Assembly (NCBI RefSeq): GCF_004124325.1
Contig: NZ_QBDT01000001.1
Location: forward strand, 1,612,001-1,676,000
Direction: 5' to 3'
Source of the DNA: Streptomyces sp. L2
Lineage (GTDB): Bacteria; Actinomycetota; Actinomycetes; Streptomycetales; Streptomycetaceae
Length of the DNA stretch: 64,000 nt
Below are positions 8,332 to 15,001 of this stretch, piece by piece. Under the pieces are notes generated by a model, which was not told where the DNA came from, searched no databases, and saw nothing but the letters and a program-made list of their open reading frames with translations. The translations under genes and the position numbers were made by a program. Position 1 is the stretch's first letter. Every line of letters starts with the position of its first letter.

Positions 8332-8404
8332 GAGGGAGAACGTTCGGTCTTGACAGATTCGACGGGAGCGCCCGATGATGCGAAGAGACCGAACGTTCTC
8401 CCTC
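8332..8404. promoter_or_regulatory. Twin inverted-repeat operators bracketing a promoter
   Basis: GAGGGAGAACGTTCGGTCT (8332-8350) recurs as its exact reverse complement at 8386-8404, each holding the palindrome GAACGTTC. Between them lies TTGACA (8350-8355), then 18 bp, then GATGAT (8374-8379), a near-consensus promoter reading toward 8427. The layout is that of a TetR operator pair. Confidence 0.8.
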
Positions 8405-8426
8405 CTCAGCGAGAGGCGGATCCGTC

Positions 8427-8999
8427 ATGGACACCGTCGGCAGCCAGCCCGCTCCCCCCGCCCCGGCCACGCTCCCGGCGGCCCTGCGCAAGCTGTATCT
8501 CCTGCGTTTCGCGTTCGCCGCCGTCTGGGCGGCCCTGCTGTTCGCGACAGCCGACAGGCTGGGCCCGCTCAGCGGGACGCTGCTGGTGCTCTACCCCCTC
8601 TTCGACGCGGCCTGCGCGGTCGTCGACCTGCGGTCGGCCCGAGCGGACCGCGGCGCGACCAGGAGGCTGTCCGTGAACATCGCGCTCAGCGTTCTCGCCG
8701 GCATCGCCCTGGCCGTAGCGGTGACCTCCGGCATCCCGGCCGTCCTGCGGGTCTGGGGCGTCTGGGCCGTCACGGCGGGCATCACACAGCTCGCCGTGGG
8801 CCTGGTCCGCCGCCGCATGGGCGGCCAGTGGCCGATGATCGTGAGCGGCGCCATCTCCACCCTCGCCGGCGCGAGCTTCTTCCTCCAGGCCGGCAAGGAC
8901 GGCGCCACCCTCCAGAACCTCGCCGGCTACGCCTTCCTCGGCGGCGTCTTCTTCCTCGCCTCGGCACTCCGCCTCAAGCCGGCGGACCGCGACAACTGA
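8427..8999 (+). CDS. DUF308/HdeD-like membrane protein
   Basis: Polytopic membrane protein of 190 aa with about six hydrophobic segments arranged as pairs, like DUF308/HdeD proteins: KLYLLRFAFAAVWAALLF near 20-40, GTLLVLYPLFDAACAVVDL, IALSVLAGIALAVAV, VWGVWAVTAGITQLAVGL, MIVSGAISTLAGASFF and a final helix near 170. Role unknown; in other bacteria such proteins are stress-linked. The ATG follows GAGAGGCGGA. Expression is probably repressed by the divergent TetR protein. Confidence 0.75.
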   Translation: MDTVGSQPAPPAPATLPAALRKLYLLRFAFAAVWAALLFATADRLGPLSGTLLVLYPLFDAACAVVDLRSARADRGATRRLSVNIALSVLAGIALAVAVTSGIPAVLRVWGVWAVTAGITQLAVGLVRRRMGGQWPMIVSGAISTLAGASFFLQAGKDGATLQNLAGYAFLGGVFFLASALRLKPADRDN

Positions 9000-9163
9000 A
9001 CGCCGCCCTCGGAATCGGCGTCCCCAGAGCCCGTCGGCTGTCGCACCGCGCGGGGAAGCGCGTCCCCGCCCGACGGACACACCCCGCCCCTGTACGGTCG
9101 TGCGCCGGACGTGCGTCAGGACATCACCCCGACGCACCTCACGCAACGCACCGAAACCGCGGG
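9000..9163. other. Intergenic, nothing recognised
   Basis: GC-rich spacer between the membrane-protein gene and the displaced methyltransferase 3' end. It was probably the original downstream flank of the methyltransferase gene before the island inserted. Confidence 0.4.
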
Positions 9164-9232
9164 TCAGCGACGCTTCTCAGCGGGCTCCAGAATCGGCGCG
9201 CACTCCGCGCGGTGCGTCATCGGGAACAGCGT
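9164..9232 (-). pseudogene. Displaced 3' end of the RNA methyltransferase gene
   Basis: On the minus strand these 23 codons read ALFPMTHRAECAPILEPAEKRR-stop. They are colinear, codon for codon, with the last 23 codons of the intact methyltransferase ending at 13040 (DLFPMTHHVECVAVLEPVTKGV-stop). No upstream part of the gene is present. Codons here are GC-rich, as expected for the host, whereas the intact gene's last codons are AT-richer (TGT GTT GCT CTA). This fits the original host 3' end having been displaced by an insertion that brought its own replacement. Confidence 0.8.
9211..9229. repeat. att-like core, copy 1 (GGTGCGTCATCGGGAACAG)
   Basis: A 19-bp perfect direct repeat of 13087-13105, inside the shared methyltransferase 3' coding sequence; weaker similarity extends on both sides. 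Confidence 0.8.
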
Positions 9233-9240
9233 CAAACGAG

Positions 9241-9608
9241 CGTGCCCTCCCAAGTGAGGTCCTCGATCAGGTGCCGGAGCGTGCAATTCGCGTCGCGATA
9301 CAAGGTTGGGGGCACAGCCGAGGATTCCTGACGTCCGAGGTGACTGGTCGACGGAACTGGTCAGAGACCCAACTAGGTCGTTCTATGAACGCCTTGGGAA
9401 CAGACCCGTGCGCTGGAGCGCGCCTGACGATGACGGGTCCGGAAGTTCAGAGTGATCCACAACCCAGCGCGGGTGGGCACGACAGCCTTCCCCCATGTAC
9501 GCCCCCACCGTCAGGCCGAACAGCACCCATTCACCAGATTTGCGGTCGTCGTCATACGGTTTCTGGCTGGCGGGGGACGTCCCTTGCAGCTCGCGGAGCG
9601 AGCTTCCC
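9241..9608. other. Island-internal spacer without a recognisable gene
   Basis: Sequence downstream of the helicase gene is lower in GC than the surroundings. No reading frame shows Streptomyces codon bias or recognisable motifs. Confidence 0.5.
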
Positions 9609-12600
9609 CTACGGCAGCCAGCGCGCCGCCTGTTCCCGGGTGATCCGGTCCGCGTCGACCCACCAGCGCCGGGCCTCCCGGTCCCACTGGGCCCTGAGCA
9701 GGCGCTTGGCCTCGTCCTTCTGCTCGAACGGGACGTCGAGGTACAGACGACCATCCCGCACAAGCCCCGGGTACACCTTGCCGTCCGGCGCCTCGGCTCG
9801 CTGGGCAGGCATCTCGGACGCTGGAGCGATCTCCCTGGCGGGACGCCACAGCCCTCGTGCCGGGCGTTCCATGCGGGTGCGCTCCATAAGCCGCCGTACA
9901 CGGTCGCAGGAGGCAGGGTCCGTGTAACGCATCATCAGGTCCGTCGGCCCGATGTTCGCGAGCAGGTTCTTCGAGCCGTGCCACAGAACCGAGCCGTCCA
10001 GGATGAGGACCTTCTCGTGCATACGATCGCGGAACTCGACCCGACAGCCGACGGCCTCCAGCTCCCCGACCAGCTCCCTGTGCCGCGCCACGCGCGAGGG
10101 CTCCTGCTGCTCCTCCGACGGGCGGGTGAAGACCGTGATCTCAAGCCCCTCAGCCGCCTTTGGACCGAGCATCCGCGCCCACCGGCGGACGGGAGGTGCG
10201 TCCATGAACGCCGAGTACAGCTCGATGCTGCGCTGTGCTCGCTCCACATCCCATGCCACCGCCTCCAAGACCTCGCTGTGCTCGAAGAACGCCGGTCGCG
10301 CCAGTTCCTCCTCCGACAGGGTGGCCAGCTGGCCCGCGTCGCGGATCGGGATCAGCTGGTCGGCGGAGATGGTCTGCGCGTGCGCCTCCAGATGGTCGAC
10401 CATCGCCAGTGCCTCACTGTGCGGGGCCAGGTGCTGGCGCAGGAAGGCGACGTCCGCCACGACGACCAGGTGGTCCTGGGCCCGGCTGAGAGCGACGTTC
10501 AGGAGGCGGCAGGTCTGCGATGACAGTCCCGTTCCGCTGTAGAAGAATCCGGGATCCTTGCCGGCGCCCGCCACCGTGTCGAGGAGCACGACGGGACGCT
10601 GACTGCCCTGGAACCGGTGGACGGTGTCGACCAGGCCGTCGTAGTCCTCCCCGAACCGGTGGGCCAGGCTGCTCTTCAGGGCCTTGACCTGCTCCCGGTA
10701 CGGGGAGATGACGGCGAGCCGGTCGGTCGCCCGTTCCCCTTCGGGCACCTCCTGCCACTTGCGTCCGGGCAGAACTCCCTCGTACTGGAGCCCTCGGACC
10801 AGCTCGTGGATGACCGCGGCGTGGACGGCGTTCGTCATGTGGGGCTTGCGGCCGCCACCGGGGATTCGGCGGCCGGACGTGTCGATCAGGATCACCGGGG
10901 AGTCGATGAGCGGGGCGAACGGCAGGCGGCTGGTGTTCCCGCGCCCGGTCCTGAGCGGCGCGTCCGGATACGCCACTTCGTTGACGACCGCGCAGATCGG
11001 CTCCCGCATCCGGTACTGGGTGTCGAGCGCCACCAAGCGAGGGTCCTGGCGCACCCGACCGGAAGGGTCGACCAGCCCGGCGGCGTGGAAGGCGTCCCGA
11101 GCGGTCCACTCGCGGGAGTGGGTGCGCTCCTCTTCGCTCGCCTCCCGGTCACCGTCGCCCTTGGTCACTGCGGGCAACTGTCGGAAGTCTCCCGCGACGA
11201 CCACCCGCTTACGGGCGAGACCGGCAGCGAACCAGGCCGATGGCAGGTTGACCATCCCGGCCTCATCGATCACCACGACATCGACTTCGTCAAGCAGTTT
11301 CCTCGACTGGACAGCCTTGGCCACGGTCGCTCCGAGCACCCGGCAGTGGGAGCGAACCTCGTCCTGGATCTGCTTGCGTCTCCGCCCGAGTTCGTCAAGT
11401 TGCTCCTGAAGCGAGGCAGCGGACTCGGCGACGATCTGCCTGGGCGGGATCCCTTCAACTGCGGCACAGGCCGCGGGGAGGGCTCGGCGGGCCTCGGCCG
11501 CCTGCTTCTCGCCCGCCGTGCGGCGCCGGGCCGCGCGCGCCACGTCCGCCCTGGCCCGCTTCGCCTCGTCCTCCTCGTGCGCCAGGGCGGACCAGAGGTC
11601 GCTCAGTTTCGCCGTTCTGCGCTCCGCGAGGAATCCGGTCGGTGGCCCCACTTTCTCCATCTTCCGCCGCAGCTGCGCGGCCAGGGTGTCCGCGGCCGCG
11701 ACCATCTTCGCCGCCGCGGCGTGGTCACGGTCTGCCCCCGCCATCTCCTCTGTACCGGTGGCCAGATCCGACTCCAGGTCCCGGATCCGGTCGTGCAAGG
11801 CCAGCGCCGCCCTCGCGCCCTTGAGCTGGTCGGTCGCCGTGCTGATCTGTCGGTCGATGCTCTCCACAAGCAGGGCGGCAATCCGGGCCGGGTCGACCTG
11901 GTCTCCGTAGCGGCTGCGCAGCGACGGCAGGACGATGCTCCCTGCCCTCTGGACGATCCCCTCGGCGAAGCCCTCCTCGTGCTCCAACAGGGAGCACATC
12001 CGCTCCAGAGCCTGGTCCACCGCGACGTTCGTGGGGGCGAGAAACAGGACCTTGAGTCCTTGGCGGAAACTGCCCTCGACGATGTGACCGACGACGTCCG
12101 TCTTCCCCGTGCCGGGCGGTCCCCACAGGAACAGCACCTCACTGGCGAGGGCCTGTGCGACGGCGTCGCGCTGACGTGGGTTCAGCTGGAGCCCCGCCCA
12201 GTTCGCCACCCACTGCCCCGGGTTCTCGGCACGGCCGGTGCGCGGGGTACCCCGGCCGACCAGCCAGCCCGCGTGGTCCGCATCGACAGCGCTGTCCTGG
12301 CCGCCGGCCGCCTCCAGGCGCTCGGCCAGCGCGGCCCAGTTCGCGGAGTCGTCCTTGCGGATCTGAATGTTCGCGGGCGCCGCCCCGAGATCGGCCTTCG
12401 TCACGAGCCGTACGGTCCCGTCCGGAGCTCGAGACGCCTCGGCCGGGTCCCACGCCTTCCGGGAACGTGACGGCCGGGCAAGGACCGAAACACCGTCCAG
12501 GCTGTCGTGCCAGGTGCGGCACTCGAAGAGATACTCACGTGTCCCCCCAGACTGTGAGAGAAGCCGCCCCTTGGAAAGAGCAACCTTCATGGCGCCCTCG

Positions 12601-12686
12601 GCGTCGTTCCGGAGTTCGGCAAGGATCTCAGCGCGCACCGCCGTCAAAAGCTCCTCGACGGGATAAGGCCGCCCCACCCCTGTCAT
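9609..12686 (-). CDS. SF1 helicase-PLD nuclease fusion with DUF5710-like tail (Mokosh type II-like defence protein)
   Basis: Protein of 1025 aa. Residue positions are approximate. N-terminal region 1-160; SF1B (Upf1/DNA2-like, COG1112-type) helicase at 165-760 with Walker A GPPGTGKT (189-196), a long charged, probably coiled-coil insertion (280-445), Walker B VVVIDEAG (471-478), GDFRQLP (about 500), TQYRMREP (about 556), DTVHRFQGSQ (687-697) and NVALSRAQ (about 731). A single-HKD phospholipase-D domain (800-945) has HEKVLILD (890-897) and a following GSKN. A C-terminal DUF5710-like segment has LYLDVPF and RRWWVD (980-1015). Helicase plus PLD in one chain is the architecture reported for Mokosh type II. 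The ATG at 12686 follows GGGGGAG. Likely nucleic-acid-directed defence; activity not proven. Confidence 0.85.
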   Translation of the reverse strand: MTGVGRPYPVEELLTAVRAEILAELRNDAEGAMKVALSKGRLLSQSGGTREYLFECRTWHDSLDGVSVLARPSRSRKAWDPAEASRAPDGTVRLVTKADLGAAPANIQIRKDDSANWAALAERLEAAGGQDSAVDADHAGWLVGRGTPRTGRAENPGQWVANWAGLQLNPRQRDAVAQALASEVLFLWGPPGTGKTDVVGHIVEGSFRQGLKVLFLAPTNVAVDQALERMCSLLEHEEGFAEGIVQRAGSIVLPSLRSRYGDQVDPARIAALLVESIDRQISTATDQLKGARAALALHDRIRDLESDLATGTEEMAGADRDHAAAAKMVAAADTLAAQLRRKMEKVGPPTGFLAERRTAKLSDLWSALAHEEDEAKRARADVARAARRRTAGEKQAAEARRALPAACAAVEGIPPRQIVAESAASLQEQLDELGRRRKQIQDEVRSHCRVLGATVAKAVQSRKLLDEVDVVVIDEAGMVNLPSAWFAAGLARKRVVVAGDFRQLPAVTKGDGDREASEEERTHSREWTARDAFHAAGLVDPSGRVRQDPRLVALDTQYRMREPICAVVNEVAYPDAPLRTGRGNTSRLPFAPLIDSPVILIDTSGRRIPGGGRKPHMTNAVHAAVIHELVRGLQYEGVLPGRKWQEVPEGERATDRLAVISPYREQVKALKSSLAHRFGEDYDGLVDTVHRFQGSQRPVVLLDTVAGAGKDPGFFYSGTGLSSQTCRLLNVALSRAQDHLVVVADVAFLRQHLAPHSEALAMVDHLEAHAQTISADQLIPIRDAGQLATLSEEELARPAFFEHSEVLEAVAWDVERAQRSIELYSAFMDAPPVRRWARMLGPKAAEGLEITVFTRPSEEQQEPSRVARHRELVGELEAVGCRVEFRDRMHEKVLILDGSVLWHGSKNLLANIGPTDLMMRYTDPASCDRVRRLMERTRMERPARGLWRPAREIAPASEMPAQRAEAPDGKVYPGLVRDGRLYLDVPFEQKDEAKRLLRAQWDREARRWWVDADRITREQAARWLP

Positions 12687-13039
12687 GTACACCGCTCCCC
12701 CAACATCGCCCCACAGGTCCGAAGACCGTACGTGAGTCTGCAGCCGCCGAACGGTGCACTCGACGGCTATGGCCAGTCACAGACCTGTCGCTGGCCGGAA
12801 TCATTCGCGATCAGCCATTACCGGTGGCGACTTCGGCAACCCTCGGCCAGGGCGTTCGGATCGCGGTGAACGGCTGCTGCAGGAACGCCTTTACATCGAA
12901 GCGACGAGATGCCACATCGACGTCTCTTGCCTACCGGCCTCTGACCTAGGACCACAGCAGCCCGGGTACTCCACACAGTGTGCCCGTCCAACCCCCGAAA
13001 GCAGGTCGAACAAGCTCACAGGAAATACAAAAGGGCTGG
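12687..13039. other. Island-internal spacer upstream of the helicase gene
   Basis: AT-richer spacer that must hold the promoter of the helicase gene. No second gene, tRNA or convincing small ORF was seen. Confidence 0.5.
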
Positions 13040-13051
13040 TCAGACGCCCTT
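13031..13051 (-). terminator. Terminator overlapping the methyltransferase stop
   Basis: On the minus strand AAGGGC, a 9-nt loop and GCCCTT are followed by TTG. The stem overlaps the last codons of the methyltransferase gene and lies inside the island. Confidence 0.5.
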
Positions 13052-14368
13052 CGTCACTGGCTCTAGCACAGCAACACACTCCACGTGGTGCGTCATCGGG
13101 AACAGGTCGAACGCGCGGAGGGTGCGGACCCGGTAGCCGCCGTCGCGGAAGTACGCCAGGTCGCGGGCGAGGGCCGCGGGGTCGCAGGCGACGTAGGCGA
13201 TGCGGCGGGCGCCGAGGGCGGTGAGGTGAGCGACCGTGGTGCGGCCCGCGCCGGCCCGGGGCGGGTCGAGGACGATGAGGTCGGCCTCGGTGATGCCGGT
13301 GCGCGGGAGGACCGACTCGACCTTGCCCTGTTCGATGCGGACGCGCGGGAAGTCGGCGAGGTTGTGCCGCGCGTCCTCCACCGACCGCTTGCCGGACTCG
13401 ATGCCGAGGACCGCGCCCTGCTCGCCGAGGCGGTCGGCGAGGGCGCCGGCGAAGAGGCCGACCCCGCAGTAGAGGTCGAGGGCGGTCTCGCCCTTGCGGG
13501 GCAGCAGGCCCTGCATGACGGCCGTCACCAGGGTGTCGGCGGCCTTCGGGTGGACCTGCCAGAAGCCGCCGTTGCCGACGCGGTATGTGTGGTCGTCGGC
13601 GCGCTCGCGGACGAAGGGGCGGCCGTGGACGCGGTGGACTCCGCCGTCCTTCTCGCCGACCCGGAGGACGGAGACGGGCCTGTCGAGTTCGACGAGCGGG
13701 AGGCGGGCGCCCGGGCGGGGCGTCAGGATCACCTGGCGGTCCTGCGAGCCCGTCGCCGCGATCGCCTCCACCGACTCCATGCCGGTCCAGTCGCGCTTCT
13801 CGATGCCCAGTTCACTGACCCCGGCCGCCGCGATCATGCAATGGTCGATCCGCTCGACCTCGTGCGAACGGTGGCGGCGCAGACCGGCGTGGCCCTCGGC
13901 GTCGACGGCGTACTGAACGCGGGTGCGCCACTGCGGGACCTGTCCCGCGGGCAGCTTGTCGCCCTCGGCCGGCATCACCGTGCCGTCCCAGCCGGCCTCC
14001 TCGGGGGTGAGGCCCGCGAGGCGCTGGAGCTGCTCGGCGATCACCTCTCCCTTGAGCCGGCGCTGGGCGCCCGGCTTGGCGTGCTGCCAGTCGCAGCCGC
14101 CGCATCGGCCGGGCCCGGCGAAGGGGCAGGGGGCCTCGATACGGTCCTTGGAGGCGTCGAGGATCTCCACCGCGTCGGCCCGCAGGAAGCGGGCACCCTC
14201 CTCGCCCTCGGTCACCCGGGCCCGTACCCGCTCCCCCGGTAGCGCGTGCCGGACGAACAGCACCTGGCCCTCGGCGGTGCGGGCGATGCAGTGGCCGCCG
14301 TGCGCCACCGGGCCGATCTCGACCTCGTACTCGTCCCCGACCAGCGACTTCTTCGGTTCTGCCTGCAT
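13040..14368 (-). CDS. TRAM-domain class I SAM-dependent RNA methyltransferase (TrmA/RlmD family)
   Basis: 5-methyluridine-type RNA methyltransferase of 442 aa. An N-terminal TRAM RNA-binding domain (about 8-65) precedes a cysteine cluster CPFAGPGRCGGC (near 80-92), which with a later Cys (DHCMI) would hold the [4Fe-4S] cluster. The SAM-binding fold has LDLYCGVGLFAGALA, and the catalytic Cys lies in ACDPAALARD. The ATG at 14368 starts MQAEPKKS, directly before TRAM; a GGAG lies about 12 nt upstream. The last 23 codons appear to have been supplied by the island. It lies downstream of the KimA-like gene across a minisatellite. Confidence 0.9.
   Translation of the reverse strand: MQAEPKKSLVGDEYEVEIGPVAHGGHCIARTAEGQVLFVRHALPGERVRARVTEGEEGARFLRADAVEILDASKDRIEAPCPFAGPGRCGGCDWQHAKPGAQRRLKGEVIAEQLQRLAGLTPEEAGWDGTVMPAEGDKLPAGQVPQWRTRVQYAVDAEGHAGLRRHRSHEVERIDHCMIAAAGVSELGIEKRDWTGMESVEAIAATGSQDRQVILTPRPGARLPLVELDRPVSVLRVGEKDGGVHRVHGRPFVRERADDHTYRVGNGGFWQVHPKAADTLVTAVMQGLLPRKGETALDLYCGVGLFAGALADRLGEQGAVLGIESGKRSVEDARHNLADFPRVRIEQGKVESVLPRTGITEADLIVLDPPRAGAGRTTVAHLTALGARRIAYVACDPAALARDLAYFRDGGYRVRTLRAFDLFPMTHHVECVAVLEPVTKGV
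13087..13105. repeat. att-like core, copy 2
   Basis: Second copy of the 19-bp direct repeat, here inside the intact methyltransferase gene. Confidence 0.8.
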
Positions 14369-14480
14369 GGCGGGGTGACTCCAGATCGGGAAGGGAGGGA
14401 CGGGGAGCGAGGGGGAAGGCCGTAGGCCGGTGGCCTCGCGGAACAACAGCCCACCAGTCTACGGCCTCCCCACCCGGCCT
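14369..14480. other. Leader of the methyltransferase gene
   Basis: Spacer between the start codon and the minisatellite. No clear promoter hexamers were identified. Confidence 0.4.
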
Positions 14481-15001
14481 CGGCCCGTGGTCCGTACGCC
14501 CCCGGCCGCCGCCCTCGGCCCGTGGCCCGCACAGCCCCGGTCGCCGACCCCGGCCCGTGGTCCGCACAGCCCCGGTCGCCGCCCTCAGGCCGTAGACCGC
14601 ACAGCCCGGCCGCCAGCCTCCGCCCGTGGTCCGTACGCCCCCGGCCGCCGCCCCCGGCCCGTGGCCCGCACAGCCCGGACGCCGGCCTCCGCCCGTGGTC
14701 CGTACGGCCCCGACCGCCGACCCCGGCCCGTGCTCCGCACAGCCCCGGCCACCGCCCTCAGGCCGTAGACCGCACAGCCCGGCCGCCAGCCTCCGCCCGT
14801 GGTCCGTACGCCCCCGGCCACCGCCCCCGGCCCGTGGCCCGCACAGCCCCGACCGCCGCCCTCAGGCCGTAGACCGCACAGCCCGGCCGCCAGCCTCCGC
14901 CCGTGGTCCGTACGCCCCCGGCCACCGCCCCCGGCCCGTGGCCCGCACAGCCCCGACCGCCGGCCCCGGCCCGTGGTCCGTGCGGCCCCGGCCGCCCGCC
15001 T
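14481..15001. repeat. 15-unit minisatellite of 34/35-bp units
   Basis: Units begin at 14481, 14516, 14551, 14586, 14620, 14655, 14689, 14724, 14759, 14793, 14828, 14863, 14897, 14932 and 14967. Most share the motif CCCGTGGTCCGTACG or CCCGTGGCCCGCACAG; a third variant begins GCCGTAGACCGCACAG. Variants recur as triplets of 104 bp (35+35+34), so whole blocks were duplicated. The array ends exactly at the stop codon of the KimA-like gene. Units are not a multiple of three, and no protein is conserved across them. Confidence 0.95.

Larger units (their letters stand above)
9230..13105. mobile_element. Putative integrated island carrying one helicase-nuclease gene
   Basis: Segment of about 3.9 kb bounded by the two 19-bp att-like cores. 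It contains a single large gene (9609-12686) with AT-richer flanks and no integrase, transposase or replication gene. The methyltransferase gene is intact at one end and has a 23-codon duplicate at the other, the pattern left by site-specific integration at the 3' end of a gene. Movement would need a recombinase from elsewhere; alternatively this is a decayed remnant of a larger element. Confidence 0.65.

Noticed and set aside
9383..9984. Short open frames downstream of the helicase gene as a partner gene
   Set aside because: They overlap the helicase coding end or lack codon bias and RBS; the island appears to have a single gene.
12754..13224. Plus-strand open frame at the island edge as an integrase or excisionase
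   Set aside because: No recombinase motifs, and it runs antisense into the methyltransferase gene.
14481..15001. CRISPR-like array of 34/35-bp repeats
   Set aside because: Units are contiguous tandem repeats with no unique spacers and no cas genes nearby.
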